Numbered from the stretch's first letter, positions 1 to 9,280 are shown. The stretch is DNA of 51,720 nucleotides from JBGSKY01 sp041740995 (GCA_041740995.1 JBGSKY010000304.1:1-51720); one strand, 5' to 3'. The notes: generated from the letters alone by a model not told the origin. Numbers and translations: made by a program.

Positions 1-372
1 GAGCAGCAATTTTTCCAGCGACATGATTGCTGTTGCCTTGTCATAGCCAGCAGCGCTGACGACAGCTTGGAATAGACTGCGAGCGGATTCTCGCTGCGTT
101 TCAGTCATATCGCGAAGCGGCAAACCTTTGCGAGTTTCCAACGGAATAAAATTCCAATCAACCCTTTCAGGTGCGTCGTAAGCAAGGATCGCTTTCGCTT
201 TTTCCTCGTTGGACAAGGTCGCCATAAAACCGATCGCCGCTTGGTCAATCGAGACCTGTTTTTTTGGCGTCTTGTCTTGGGCATTAAATCCTTGGATGTT
301 TTGCCAGAATGCGGCGACTGCAATCAAGCCGCAACCGGCGACGAGCAAGAAAGAATGTGTTAAGCGAGGCAT
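1..372 (-). CDS. DUF3500 family protein, 5' part only (runs off window)
   Basis: Only the first 124 codons are in the window; the gene continues past base 1. The ATG at 372 opens a hydrophobic N-terminus (MPRLTHSFLLVAGCGLIAVA), which looks like a signal peptide or lipoprotein leader; the Gly-Cys at residues 14-15 could be a weak lipobox. The following part contains F-M-A-T-L-S-N-E-E-K-A-K-A, then a DxPERxxWxFIPxETRKGLPLRDMT stretch and SAAGYDKATAIMSLE. This is the typical N-terminal pattern of the DUF3500 family of uncharacterised exported proteins, common in Planctomycetota and other environmental bacteria. No catalytic function is established for the family to my knowledge. The next 200 bp up to zwf show no gene. 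Family call by motif memory; fairly sure of the family, not of any role. Confidence 0.75.
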   Translation of the reverse strand, partial: MPRLTHSFLLVAGCGLIAVAAFWQNIQGFNAQDKTPKKQVSIDQAAIGFMATLSNEEKAKAILAYDAPERVDWNFIPLETRKGLPLRDMTETQRESARSLFQAVVSAAGYDKATAIMSLEKLLL

Positions 373-573
373 GATAAATCTCAATCGTTGGTAGGAGAGG
401 GCAGGGCGGGGCCGGCTGCGAGAAGCCAGATTGGACGAACGACTTATGCTAGTCTTGCATTGGTCGTTTGTCGATTGAGCGCAGAGGTTTTCTGGCGAGG
501 AGATAGTCGTCAAGCGAACAGCTTAAGTTATTGACGCCGGATTCAATTCAATCCGTTGGGCGAAACAGCAATT

Positions 574-2025
574 CTATCCAATGACGGGGCAGACATCGAA
601 CCATTGACGACCTTGCGCCGCCATCCACTCTCCACACTGATTGGGGCCCCAAAAATCAGGCTCATAAGAGTACAGTGTTGGAGCCGCTGGACTTCTCCAA
701 GCGCCAATAATTGGATCGATAATTTGCCACGCCTGCTCCACCTCGTCGCTGCGAGCAAACAAACTGGCATCGCCCATCAAGGCGTCTTGAAGCAGCCGTT
801 GATATGAATCAGGCATCTCTTCTCCGCGAGCGTCGAAACGATAATCGAGCTCGCTGTTCCGCATGCGCATTTCTTGATCAGGAACTTTGGACTGGAAGTG
901 CAATTGCAGCCCTTCAGCGGGCTGGATTTGAATAACCAGTCGGTTTGCTTCTGGCTTGTAACGACTCTTTTCACCGAACATCAGGTGTGGTGTCTCGCGA
1001 AATTGAATGACGATCTGAGTCGTCCGACAGCTAAGCGCTTTACCGCTTCGCAGATAAAATGGAACACCTTTCCATCGCCAATTATCGATTTGCAATTTCA
1101 GCGCAGCGAACGTTTCGGTCGGGCTATCGTCCGGAACGCCTTCTTCTTGCAAGTAGCCGTTGTACTGGCCGCGAATGCCACACTCAGCAAAATCGCTGCC
1201 CTTAAAACGACGCACCGCTTGCAGTACTTTGACCTTCTCATCGCGGACCATGTCGGCGTCGAAGCGGACCGGTGACTCCATGGCGATGATCATCATCAAT
1301 TGCAGGATATGGTTTTGAAACATATCACGAAGAATACCAGCCTTGTCGTAATAGCCGCCACGACGACCGACTTTGACTTCTTCGGCGCAAGTGATCTGAA
1401 CGTGATCGATGTAATTGCGATTCCACAGCGGTTCGAAAATCGTATTTCCGAATCGTAGAACTAAAATGTTTTGAACCGTTTCTTTGCCCAAGTAATGGTC
1501 GATGCGGTAGATTTGGTCTTCGCGAAAAACCCGATGGACCGCTATGTTCAGGGCTTCGGCGGTGGCAAGGTCAGTGCCGAATGGCTTTTCAATTACGACG
1601 CGGCGTTTGCCGTTCGATTCGTCGGCCAGTCCGCTGGCACCCAATTGGGCGATCGCTGGTTCGTACAGTTGAGGCATCGTCGAGAGGTAATAGACTCGAT
1701 CAGTTTTCTGACCTCCTTCGACTTCGTTCAGAAAGTTGCCCAGCGAGACGAAATCTTCATTCACCGCGATGTCGCCTGGGTGATAGAAAATTTGGTCCGA
1801 GAAGGCCTTCCAGGAGGCTGCATCGAAACTATTCTTGGCGAACTTGGCTGTTGTTTCCGTGAGTTGTTCGCGCCATGATTCGCTGGAAAAGTTGCTTCGG
1901 GCCACCCCAACGATGCGGGTCGGCTTTGGCAGGCGATTTCGCTGAAACTGACGGTAGAGGGCTGGGATCAATTTGCGACTGGTTAGATCACCGCTAGCGC
2001 CAAATATGACCATCGTATGCGACAT
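574..2025 (-). CDS. zwf: Glucose-6-phosphate 1-dehydrogenase
   Basis: Oxidises glucose 6-phosphate to 6-phosphogluconolactone with NADP+, the entry to the oxidative pentose phosphate pathway in the cytoplasm. The nucleotide-binding GASGDLT is at residues 9-15, EKPFG at 146-150 and the active-site signature RIDHYLGKE at 174-182, with the catalytic His inside it. The length of 483 residues is normal for the family. I start at the ATG at 2025 (MSHTMVIFGASG) because GGGA lies about 8 bases upstream and the Rossmann strand begins right after. A further in-frame start at 2085 would add 20 residues of unconserved sequence. It lies 132 bp downstream of gnd on the same strand, so the two probably form one transcription unit; the lactonase step between them is not encoded here. 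Very confident. Confidence 0.96.
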   Translation of the reverse strand: MSHTMVIFGASGDLTSRKLIPALYRQFQRNRLPKPTRIVGVARSNFSSESWREQLTETTAKFAKNSFDAASWKAFSDQIFYHPGDIAVNEDFVSLGNFLNEVEGGQKTDRVYYLSTMPQLYEPAIAQLGASGLADESNGKRRVVIEKPFGTDLATAEALNIAVHRVFREDQIYRIDHYLGKETVQNILVLRFGNTIFEPLWNRNYIDHVQITCAEEVKVGRRGGYYDKAGILRDMFQNHILQLMMIIAMESPVRFDADMVRDEKVKVLQAVRRFKGSDFAECGIRGQYNGYLQEEGVPDDSPTETFAALKLQIDNWRWKGVPFYLRSGKALSCRTTQIVIQFRETPHLMFGEKSRYKPEANRLVIQIQPAEGLQLHFQSKVPDQEMRMRNSELDYRFDARGEEMPDSYQRLLQDALMGDASLFARSDEVEQAWQIIDPIIGAWRSPAAPTLYSYEPDFWGPNQCGEWMAAQGRQWFDVCPVIG

Positions 2026-2157
2026 CGTAATGTTCCCAGTTTCCAGTTTGTAATTTCGCGATTGGTTCGGAATGGGCGGCTTCAACCGTCCCGTAATCGT
2101 TCCGTATTTGCGTCAAACTTCAGAGGCGAACGGCCGCTGAGATCAGTGCATTGACGA

Positions 2158-3636
2158 TCAGTCATCAACGGGTTTGCGAAGGTCTAGCCATTCACTGTGG
2201 AAGGTGCCTTCCATGTCGATCCGCTGATAAGTGTGTGCCCCAAAGTAATCGCGTTGGGCTTGCAATAAATTGGCGGGCAATCGAGCCAGCCGGTAGCTGT
2301 CGTAATAACCAAGAGCGGTTGAAAACGCGATGGCCGGAATGCCCAAATGCGAAGCTGTCATGACGACCGCTCTCCAACCCGCTTGGGCCTTTTCAATCGC
2401 TTGTTGAAAGAAAGGATAAATCAGAAGATTCTCCAAATCGGGCTTCTCATCGAAAGCCTCTTTGATGCGATCTAAAAATTGTGCGCGGATGATGCAACCG
2501 CCACGCCACAATAAAGCGCAATCACCGTAGTTCAAGCCCCAATCGAATTCCTTCGAAGCTTCTTGCAATTGCACAAAACCTTGGGCGTACGAGCAAATTT
2601 TGGACGCGTAAAGTGCATCTTTGACTGCATTGATAAACGCCTTGCGATCGGAAGCAAATTTACGGATGGGGCCATCGAAGGAGGCTAGTGCAGCAGTATC
2701 TGGCGCGGCCAGAATTTCAGAAGCTCGGACGCGAGCTGGCTTCATAGCAGACAGGCTGCGAGCGAAAACAGCGGTCGTGACCAGCGTGCTTGCGACGCCT
2801 AAATCCAACGCCAATTGGCTCATCCATTTGCCAGTTCCCTTCGCGCCTGCAACATCCAAAATCTTGTCGACCAAGAAGCCACCTTTGCCTTGGTCGTCTT
2901 TGGCGCTAAAAATGTCTCGGGTAATCTCGATCAAATAGCTCTGCAACTCGCCTTGGTTCCACTGGGCAAAGACGTCGTAGAGTTCTTCATTGCTCAGCCC
3001 GCCGACTTCCTTGAGCAATTGATATGCTTCGCAGATCAATTGCATGTCGCCATATTCGATACCATTGTGCACCATTTTGACATAGTGCCCGGCGCCGCGT
3101 GGTCCGACCCACTCACAACAAGGGATGTCGTCATTGGGGCCAACTTTGGCTGCGATGGCTTGGAAGATCGGTTTGATGAATGGCCAAGCCGCCTTGGAGC
3201 CACCGGGCATCATGCTCGGGCCTTTCAGGGCACCTTCTTCGCCGCCGGAGACACCACTGCCGACGAACAGGAGGCCTTTTTCTTCAATGTATTTAGTACG
3301 TCGTTCGGTGTCGGCAAAATGTGTATTTCCACCATCGATGATGATGTCGCCCGGTTCCAAGTACGGCAGCAATTGTTCGATCAAACTGTCAACGGCCGGC
3401 CCCGCTTTGACCAACATCATGACGATTCGTGGACGACGTAGCGAAGCAACAAATTCTTCGATGCTTTTTGCGCCGAAGAAATTTTTACCTTTCGCTCGCC
3501 CTTCAATTAGCTCATCGACCTTTTCAGTAGTTCGATTGTAAACGGCAACCGAGAATCCTCGGCTCTCAACGTTCAGAGCGAGGTTCTCCCCCATCACTGC
3601 CAAGCCAATCAAACCAAAATCACATTGTTTGCTCAT
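2158..3636 (-). CDS. gnd: 6-phosphogluconate dehydrogenase, decarboxylating
   Basis: Converts 6-phosphogluconate to ribulose 5-phosphate and CO2, making NADPH. The N-terminal Rossmann motif GLIGLAVMGENLALN is at residues 8-22, the substrate region GAGHYVKMVHNGIEYGDM near 181-198 contains the expected catalytic Lys and nearby Asn, and the family signature ILDVAGAKGTGKW is at 259-271. At 492 residues it is the long homodimeric form rather than the short ~300-residue GntZ-like form. It sits upstream of zwf on the same strand, so two NADPH-yielding steps are co-located. The start at 3636 is an ATG directly before the Rossmann fold. Very confident. Confidence 0.97.
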   Translation of the reverse strand: MSKQCDFGLIGLAVMGENLALNVESRGFSVAVYNRTTEKVDELIEGRAKGKNFFGAKSIEEFVASLRRPRIVMMLVKAGPAVDSLIEQLLPYLEPGDIIIDGGNTHFADTERRTKYIEEKGLLFVGSGVSGGEEGALKGPSMMPGGSKAAWPFIKPIFQAIAAKVGPNDDIPCCEWVGPRGAGHYVKMVHNGIEYGDMQLICEAYQLLKEVGGLSNEELYDVFAQWNQGELQSYLIEITRDIFSAKDDQGKGGFLVDKILDVAGAKGTGKWMSQLALDLGVASTLVTTAVFARSLSAMKPARVRASEILAAPDTAALASFDGPIRKFASDRKAFINAVKDALYASKICSYAQGFVQLQEASKEFDWGLNYGDCALLWRGGCIIRAQFLDRIKEAFDEKPDLENLLIYPFFQQAIEKAQAGWRAVVMTASHLGIPAIAFSTALGYYDSYRLARLPANLLQAQRDYFGAHTYQRIDMEGTFHSEWLDLRKPVDD

Positions 3637-3877
3637 CGTGCGGACATCTTTTTACAAGGGATGGGGACCGAACCTTTTTCGTCGATCTCGCTCAAACTGG
3701 CGAGCTACTGTCGGAACAAGATAGTTGTTGCCAATCTGAAAAGCCTACGTTTGCCGAATTTTAACGCGGTGGTGAAAACTAGCAATGCGACCGACTCTTC
3801 GATCGTGTCTGCTGTTCAAGTAAGCTCAGCGTGTTGAAGTTTGCGAGAGGCCGTGCAGTCTGCTCAATTGGCATCTC
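3637..3877. other. Spacer between gnd and the tRNA-Cys promoter
   Basis: About 240 bp between the start of gnd (minus) and the tRNA promoter (plus). Short open frames here show no motif, no convincing ribosome binding site and no signal peptide. It should contain the gnd promoter reading leftwards, but I could not pick out a clear -35/-10 pair. No repeat or hairpin stood out. Confidence 0.5.
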
Positions 3878-3906
3878 TTGACTCGAAAAGTCCAAACCAT
3901 TACAAC
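3878..3906 (+). promoter_or_regulatory. Putative sigma-70 promoter of tRNA-Cys
   Basis: TTGACT at 3878-3883 and TACAAC at 3901-3906 are separated by exactly 17 bases. The -35 matches consensus in 5 of 6 positions and the -10 in 4 of 6. Transcription would begin near 3913, giving a 5' leader of about 45 bases before the mature tRNA at 3959, to be removed by RNase P. The match is by eye and has not been tested experimentally. Confidence 0.45.
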
Positions 3907-3958
3907 GCTCTCTTCTGACCGGCGTTCAAATTCAAACTGAGCGTTTTGGGCAGTCAAA

Positions 3959-4030
3959 GGCGCCGTAGCCAAGTGGCTAAGGCAGTGGATTGCAAATCCA
4001 CCATCCCCGGTTCGAATCCGGGCGGCGCCT
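3959..4030 (+). tRNA. tRNA-Cys (anticodon GCA)
   Basis: A complete cloverleaf can be folded by hand. The acceptor stem GGCGCCG pairs with CGGCGCC (4023-4029). The D stem is GCC/GGC, and the anticodon stem GTGGA/TCCAC encloses the loop TTGCAAA with anticodon GCA at 3992-3994. The variable loop is CATC, the T stem CCCGG/CCGGG and the T loop TTCGAAT. The discriminator base is U (4030), the identity element expected for cysteine. The CCA tail is not encoded (CTT follows), so it must be added by nucleotidyltransferase. No other tRNA is adjacent. Confidence 0.97.
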
Positions 4031-4204
4031 CTTCTTCTGAGACGCACTGCAATGGCAGGCGGATTTCAAACCTCGGGAGTTTCGCGAATTCTTGTGTCGC
4101 GTCGAAAAACGGCGGCCTGCTTAGCTTGCCGAATTTTCTTTCTCGCTAGCAAATATTCTGCGAACTGAAAATCTGCTTCACTTTTTGGCACAAATCTAAA
4201 ATGC

Positions 4205-5494
4205 CTACTTGATCGCTGACGCGACAGGCTCGTGGCTTAAGTTCAGCGTGTCCGCAGAGACCATTTTCTCATTCGTTTCATCCCACGCCATCATACGACC
4301 GCTCCGCCAGCTTTCGTTGGCCATGTTCACTGCGACAACTCCTGCCAAACCAAGCTCAATTGGGCAGTTCAACGGCTCGTTATTGCGAAGATGATTATGC
4401 AGATTGGTATGGTGGAGATTTTGGTCTTCGCCGCCTGACTTCTTGTGTTCGCCTAGAACCTTGCCGTCCTTGTCCTTGACGACCCATCCATCACTGGTGA
4501 AGTACATCGTCGCGCGATAGCCGCGGATCAAATGGTCGATACCAACGCGGTTGCTCATCGTTCCCAGAACGTAGACGGTCATCCCACGCGGATACTCGCA
4601 AATCATTTCAATATTGTCAGGCAGATCACGACCGTCTGGCCACTGCCAAATACCACCCATGCCAACGACGCGGCGCGGATAGAGCAGGTCACAAGCTCGC
4701 ATGATCCGTGTAATCCGATGAATAAACAGGTCAGTACAGATCCCGCCTGAATATTTCGAGTAGCATCGCCACTCAAAATAGTGATGCGGATTCCAGTCGA
4801 TTTTCTCCGCGTTACCCAGCCAAGCGTTCCAGTCCAGATCGGCTGGCTTAGTGATGTTCGCATCAACCAGGGCTGGTTCGCGCCATGGGCCGGCTTGCTG
4901 TTGATAACGGCGGACGTACTCGATTTGTGCTTGAACGACTTGGCCGATCATTCCGTCGCGGATTGCATCGCGGGCGGTGATGTAGCTATCGTCGGACATC
5001 GCTTGGACGCCAACTTGCAACGGGATGTTGGTTTCTTTTTGCTTCTTTAAAACTTCGAGCGCCTCAGGGATGGAGTGCGTCATTGGTTTTTCGCAATAGA
5101 CCGCCTTGCCCGCATCCATCGCATCGATCGTCATTTTGCTGTGCCAATGCTCGGGGACAGCGACCGTCACGTAATCAATCGCTTTCATGTCGAGCATTTC
5201 GCGATAATCGGTCAGCGCATGATCAGCGTTCAACAATTCGCGGCCGGCATCAGCACGCGTCTTCCAGCAATCAGCAACCGCGACCGCACTCAAATTGTTC
5301 GACTCTCTCAAATTGTTGATGACGGCGATGTGTGCATTGCCGATTACACCGGCACCGATGATGCCAACGCCAATCCGATCATTGGCACCAATGATTCGCG
5401 CGTAGCTTTTGGCCGACCACGAAGACGCAGTTGCCAAGACAGTTGCGGTGACCGCGCTTTGCGAGAGAAATTCGCGACGATTTTTGATATTCAT
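4205..5494 (-). CDS. Gfo/Idh/MocA family oxidoreductase, TAT-exported
   Basis: Predicted NAD(P)-dependent sugar-type dehydrogenase acting outside the cytoplasm. The ATG at 5494 starts MNIKNRREFLSQSAV, a twin-arginine signal (RREFL) followed by an Ala-rich hydrophobic stretch. The mature part opens with a Rossmann motif VGIIGAGVIGNAH and carries the family's EKP motif in VYCEKPMTHS. The length of 429 residues fits the large planctomycete branch of this family. An in-frame start exists 54 codons upstream, but it would bury the TAT signal, so I rejected it. Substrate cannot be read from the sequence; sugar, uronate or inositol derivatives are all possible. The RDD gene upstream is on the same strand with a 58-bp gap; a functional link is not evident. 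Confidence 0.88.
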   Translation of the reverse strand: MNIKNRREFLSQSAVTATVLATASSWSAKSYARIIGANDRIGVGIIGAGVIGNAHIAVINNLRESNNLSAVAVADCWKTRADAGRELLNADHALTDYREMLDMKAIDYVTVAVPEHWHSKMTIDAMDAGKAVYCEKPMTHSIPEALEVLKKQKETNIPLQVGVQAMSDDSYITARDAIRDGMIGQVVQAQIEYVRRYQQQAGPWREPALVDANITKPADLDWNAWLGNAEKIDWNPHHYFEWRCYSKYSGGICTDLFIHRITRIMRACDLLYPRRVVGMGGIWQWPDGRDLPDNIEMICEYPRGMTVYVLGTMSNRVGIDHLIRGYRATMYFTSDGWVVKDKDGKVLGEHKKSGGEDQNLHHTNLHNHLRNNEPLNCPIELGLAGVVAVNMANESWRSGRMMAWDETNEKMVSADTLNLSHEPVASAIK

Positions 5495-5552
5495 AATTGG
5501 TTTGCTCGAACTATTTTGAAATCTACGATTTACAGTGATTGACTTTTCAAAA

Positions 5553-6113
5553 CTAAGGAAGCTTGACGACTTTTGTGCCCGCAATCTCGTCATGAAGACA
5601 TTTTCGTGATTGGCGAAAAACGGCCAAGGCGTCGATGATACCAACGAGAGCACCAATGTAAGGGATCATCCCCAGCGCCCATAATGCAACATAACGCTTG
5701 AAGAACATCGGCCAAAACTCCGGTATCCGGCTATCGCTGTCAGTTTGGATTTGCATTCGCATGACATACTTCCCAACCGTCTGTCCGCGGCTGGATAACA
5801 AATGGCCGTTGATTGCTAGGAAGCAAGCAACCAAGATCACAACCGCTCCCACGATGAGAATGATCGAGGTAAAAAGACCGGCCCCGTCACCGTCGAGACC
5901 ACCAAGACTAACCGCAATTGCAAGGAGAATAAAATAGACCGGGAGGTACACAACGGTTGTAATTAGGCCATCGATAATTGATCCAGCAAGTCGATCGCCA
6001 AGTGCCGCCAGCGGTAAACCTTCTTGATAGACACCGGTTGGCAAGCGACCTTCCGGAGTGGCGAGTGGTGCGGCGTATGGATTAAAGCTGTTGGGTTCTT
6101 CAAAACCAGCCAT
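5553..6113 (-). CDS. RDD family membrane protein
   Basis: 186 residues. A Pro/Ala-rich N-terminal stretch precedes the domain start LGDRLAGSIIDGLI, which holds the Arg-Asp...Asp pattern that names the RDD family. Three to four hydrophobic segments follow: one after the DG motif, one near SIILIVGAVVILVACF, and one at YVALWALGMIPYIGALVGIIDAL. The GQTVGKYVMRMQI segment between them is also typical of the family. RDD proteins are inner-membrane proteins; a few have been linked to ion or solute transport, but most have no known role. The ATG at 6113 has GAGGA seven bases upstream; a TTG two codons earlier is less likely. Good on family, no function claimed. Confidence 0.82.
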   Translation of the reverse strand: MAGFEEPNSFNPYAAPLATPEGRLPTGVYQEGLPLAALGDRLAGSIIDGLITTVVYLPVYFILLAIAVSLGGLDGDGAGLFTSIILIVGAVVILVACFLAINGHLLSSRGQTVGKYVMRMQIQTDSDSRIPEFWPMFFKRYVALWALGMIPYIGALVGIIDALAVFRQSRKCLHDEIAGTKVVKLP

Positions 6114-6232
6114 TGCCAAATCCTCAGAGTAAAGTTGCGGCGTCGGACATCAGTTTCTAAACCGCAGATTGTACAAAATTTCCGACCACGACGTCGGCGA
6201 CATAAAAAAAGTTTCTAAACGGCAGGCCTTCG

Positions 6233-6964
6233 CTACTGCTGCGTGTATTGGATTGGATCGGACTGGCCGTTCTGTCGAAATCCGCTTTGTCGCAGCAAGC
6301 ACGAATCGCAATGACCACAAGCGCGACCATCAGTGCTGGGATCGTAGCAAGAGAAAGTTTTTGCGTAATCGACGCCCAAAGAGAGTCCGCGCTCGATGAT
6401 CTGCGCTTTGGTCAGATCGATCAGCGGCGCGTGAATTCGAATAGCTTTTCCATTGGATTGGCTAAGCGTCTCAACGCCGACTTTGGTGGCCAGATTCGCC
6501 ATTGTCTCAAAGGCGACGATAAACTCTGGGCGACAGTCTGGATAGCCGCTGTAATCAAGCGCGTTGACGCCGATGAAAATGTCGCCTGACAATGTGACTT
6601 CGGCCCAAGCCAATGCATACGTTAGAAAGAGCGTATTTCTGGCTGGGACATAAGTAATCGGAATTTCACTTCCAATTTGTTCGCTAGATTCATGTTTGGG
6701 TACACTAATTGAAGTGTCGGTTAGGGCTGAGCCGCCAACCAATCCGAGGTCCAAAGTGATTACGACATGCCGGAGCACGTTGGCGCTTTGGGCCAGTTTC
6801 GCGGCGCACTCTACTTCGATCGCATGTCGCTGGCCGTATTGAAACGAAAGGGCAACGATATCGAAACCACATTCGACAGCGATTGCCAGAACGGTAGCCG
6901 AATCCAGACCGCCGCTTAACAGAACGATTGCGACTGGTTTTGGATTGTTGTCAGGAATTTTCAA
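6233..6964 (-). CDS. queC: 7-cyano-7-deazaguanine synthase (queuosine pathway)
   Basis: Converts 7-carboxy-7-deazaguanine to preQ0 with ATP and ammonia, a step towards the queuosine modification of tRNA. The PP-loop motif LLSGGLDSATV is near residues 15-25. The zinc site near the C-terminus is CYDP...ACGHCDSCLLR with four Cys in the expected spacing. The length of 243 residues is typical. The start is a TTG at 6964: no ATG precedes the PP-loop, and an in-frame stop lies four codons upstream, so a longer protein is excluded. Other queuosine genes (queD, queE, queF) are not in the window. Very confident. Confidence 0.94.
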   Translation of the reverse strand: MKIPDNNPKPVAIVLLSGGLDSATVLAIAVECGFDIVALSFQYGQRHAIEVECAAKLAQSANVLRHVVITLDLGLVGGSALTDTSISVPKHESSEQIGSEIPITYVPARNTLFLTYALAWAEVTLSGDIFIGVNALDYSGYPDCRPEFIVAFETMANLATKVGVETLSQSNGKAIRIHAPLIDLTKAQIIERGLSLGVDYAKTFSCYDPSTDGRACGHCDSCLLRQSGFRQNGQSDPIQYTQQ

Positions 6965-7207
6965 GATAAATGCTACGCTTCAAAAACTTGGCTGGAAATC
7001 GTCTTGTCAAACTTTTCTAAGTTTGGCGAACTCGCGTTGCTGTTCAAGTCGAAATGAACCTGTTGCAAAGAAAGGCTCTCACTGAGCTGGTCGTCGCCCT
7101 ATATCCACCGTCTATCCACCGTCAGCCTTATCTTATTTTTCTGGGATTTGCTACACTAACCGTCTTACCTTTCAATTAGCGAACATACGTCCAGCGGACG
7201 ATTTTTT

Positions 7208-8821
7208 ATGACCGACAAAATAATTCCTGACGCCACGTTCGGTGGTAAAAGTTCCGAGATAGATCGAAGTAACCGCCGAGTTAAAATTTTCGATACAACG
7301 CTTCGTGATGGCGAACAGTCACCTGGAGCGAGCATGAATGCGGCCGAGAAATTAGAGGTTGCTCAGGCGCTGGCAGAACTGGGTGTCGATATCATTGAAG
7401 CCGGTTTTCCGATCGCTTCACCTGGCGACTTTGCTTCGGTTCGGCAGATCGCTCAGACCGTGCGCGGAGCGACAATCTGCGGTTTAGCGCGCTGCAACGA
7501 CGGCGACATTGATCGGGCTTGGGAAGCACTGAAAGAAGCTCAACAACCGCGCATTCATATTTTCCTGGCGACGAGCGCGATTCATCGCGAATTCAAGCTG
7601 CGTATGTCTCAGCAGGAAATCATCGACAAGGCCGTCGCTGGTGTTAAGCGTGGTTACAGCTATTGCGATGATATTGAATTTTCTCCAGAGGATGCCGCCC
7701 GGACCGAACACGATTTTCTCTGTCAAGTCGTCGAAGCGGCGATTGATGCAGGCGCGACCACGATCAATATTCCTGATACGGTTGGCTACACGACGCCGAT
7801 TGAAATGTATGACCGAATCAAGATGTTATACGAACGCGTTCCCAATATTGGAATGGCGACCATCAGCGTCCACTGTCACGATGATCTTGGATTGGCGGTG
7901 GCGAATTCGCTAGCAGCAGTGCAGGCCGGTGCTGGCCAGATTGAATGCACCATCAATGGGATCGGCGAGCGCGCAGGCAATTGCTCGTTGGAAGAGATCG
8001 TTATGGCGATGCGAACTCGAAACGATTTATACCGTTGCTCGACAAACATTGTGACCCAGCGGTTGGTTCCGACCAGTCGTTTGGTCAGCAAAATTACCGG
8101 GCTGGACATCCAACGCAACAAAGCGGTGGTCGGGCGCAACGCATTCGCTCATGAATCAGGGATCCACCAAGACGGAATGTTGAAGCAACCATTAACGTAC
8201 GAGATTATGCGACCCGAAGACGTCGGGTTCTCGAAAACCGATTTGGTGTTGGGCAAGCACAGCGGACGAGCGGCCTTGGCGGATCGAGTTCGTTCGCTCG
8301 GATATCAATTAAACGGCTCGCAGTTGCAAGAACTGTTCGACGGTTTCAAACAACTTGCCGACAAGAAAAAAGAACTTTACGACGGCGATATCGTGGCGCT
8401 GATTCAAAGTCAGATGAGTGGTCATGTTGAGGCGGCATGGTCGTTGGTGGAGTTTAATTTAAGCAGCGGAACAAATCGGCCGCCGAGCGTCTTCTTGAAA
8501 CTGCGACATGGAGATCGGGAAGTCCAAGACGAAGTCCAGCAAGGTGACGGACCGATTGATGCAGCGTTCTGGGCGGTAGAAAAATTGACCGGCCTCAAAG
8601 TGACTTGCAAGGATTTTTCCGTCCGCAGCGCAACGATTGGGCGCGACGCTCAGGGCGAAGTCACCGTTGAAGTTGAACACGAAGGACACAGCTATCGCGG
8701 GGTCGGGGTTTCGACTGACTCTGTCGAAGCGACGATTCTGGCAATGCTAAACGCAGTCAACCGGATCGAGACTGAAAAGTCGCTGAGGACCGGAACGCCT
8801 GTTCGCTATCAAGATCCCTAA
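7208..8821 (+). CDS. leuA: 2-isopropylmalate synthase
   Basis: Condenses acetyl-CoA with 2-oxoisovalerate, the first committed step of leucine synthesis. The DRE-TIM catalytic motif FDTTLRDGEQSPG is at residues 28-40. The metal-binding HCHDDLGLA lies in the middle of the barrel, followed by NGIGERAGNCSLEE. The C-terminal ~130 residues look like the LeuA regulatory (leucine feedback) domain. At 537 residues it is a full-length bacterial LeuA, not the shorter homocitrate or citramalate type, although paralogues in this family can be hard to separate by eye. No leader peptide with Leu codons was recognised in the 240-bp upstream region. It stands alone, with no leuB/C/D nearby. Confidence 0.93.
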   Translation: MTDKIIPDATFGGKSSEIDRSNRRVKIFDTTLRDGEQSPGASMNAAEKLEVAQALAELGVDIIEAGFPIASPGDFASVRQIAQTVRGATICGLARCNDGDIDRAWEALKEAQQPRIHIFLATSAIHREFKLRMSQQEIIDKAVAGVKRGYSYCDDIEFSPEDAARTEHDFLCQVVEAAIDAGATTINIPDTVGYTTPIEMYDRIKMLYERVPNIGMATISVHCHDDLGLAVANSLAAVQAGAGQIECTINGIGERAGNCSLEEIVMAMRTRNDLYRCSTNIVTQRLVPTSRLVSKITGLDIQRNKAVVGRNAFAHESGIHQDGMLKQPLTYEIMRPEDVGFSKTDLVLGKHSGRAALADRVRSLGYQLNGSQLQELFDGFKQLADKKKELYDGDIVALIQSQMSGHVEAAWSLVEFNLSSGTNRPPSVFLKLRHGDREVQDEVQQGDGPIDAAFWAVEKLTGLKVTCKDFSVRSATIGRDAQGEVTVEVEHEGHSYRGVGVSTDSVEATILAMLNAVNRIETEKSLRTGTPVRYQDP

Positions 8822-8920
8822 TAAAATCGGGCGTCGGTTGAAATGTAGCGTCGATTGTTATAGCACGGTGCGGAAAACCTCAATTTCGGTCTTGCGAAAT
8901 TGTTCGATCATCCTAGAGAA

Positions 8921-8950
8921 AAACGCCGCAATCGATGGAATGCGGCGTTT
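8921..8950 (-). terminator. Intrinsic terminator between leuA and the small lipoprotein gene
   Basis: A perfect 10-bp stem, AAACGCCGCA (8921-8930) against TGCGGCGTTT (8941-8950), with a 10-base loop. On the minus strand the stem is followed by TTCTCT, which together with the stem's own T's makes a usable U-tract, so it most likely ends the minus-strand lipoprotein transcript 84 bases after its stop. It may also slow plus-strand transcription leaving leuA about 100 bases upstream, where the U-tract is weaker. Confidence 0.75.
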
Positions 8951-9033
8951 CAAATAATGAGTATCGACGTCAACTTGTTCTCTCGCATGCAAGAGTTGGT
9001 ATAAGTCTCAGTCAGTGATCTTTTGCAAGTTAA

Positions 9034-9192
9034 TTAGTTGCCAGGCGATTGCGCTGTATCGTATGCATCGATCTTCGATTGTTCCTCAGGCGTCATCACT
9101 GCATTCTCTGATGGTTCGACACCACCACTATCACAGCCTGGGAATGCGAACATAGCAGAGCACACGAGAACCAGTCCAAAAAGTCGCTTCAT
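9034..9192 (-). CDS. Small lipoprotein, 52 residues
   Basis: A short gene. The ATG at 9192 has GAGG about 9 bases upstream. The protein starts MKRLFGLVLVCSAMFAFPGC: a charged tip, a hydrophobic core and a lipobox-like F-P-G-C, with the acceptor Cys at residue 20. The mature part (DSGGVEPSENAVMTPEEQ..., 33 residues) is acidic and Gln-rich, ending AQSPGN. Tiny lipoproteins of this layout are common in planctomycete genomes and have no known function. Support comes from the combination of signal peptide, ribosome binding site, a near-consensus promoter 100 bp upstream and a terminator 84 bp downstream. It is monocistronic. Confidence 0.78.
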   Translation of the reverse strand: MKRLFGLVLVCSAMFAFPGCDSGGVEPSENAVMTPEEQSKIDAYDTAQSPGN

Positions 9193-9265
9193 AGCGTTTG
9201 CCTCAAGTCTAAAAAAATCGAAAAATCGTTTGAGTGGTACGTAATAACACTAACGCACGAACTAG

Positions 9266-9280
9266 CGGAGAATCTCTCCG
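9266..9280 (-). other. Small hairpin at the 5' end of the lipoprotein leader
   Basis: CGGAGA and TCTCCG form a 6-bp perfect stem with a 3-base loop. On the minus strand it would lie within the first ~20 bases of the transcript from the promoter at 9293-9322. A 5' hairpin can stabilise an mRNA; this role is inferred from position only. Confidence 0.35.

Noticed and set aside
1471..1878. Plus-strand open frame of 135 codons inside zwf
   Set aside because: It is antisense to a well-conserved enzyme, has no motif or ribosome site, and reflects codon bias of the zwf frame.
2815..3441. Plus-strand open frame of 208 codons inside gnd
   Set aside because: Antisense shadow of gnd; no family features.
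4205..5656. Longer start for the Gfo/Idh/MocA protein
   Set aside because: It would add 54 residues in front of a clear twin-arginine signal.
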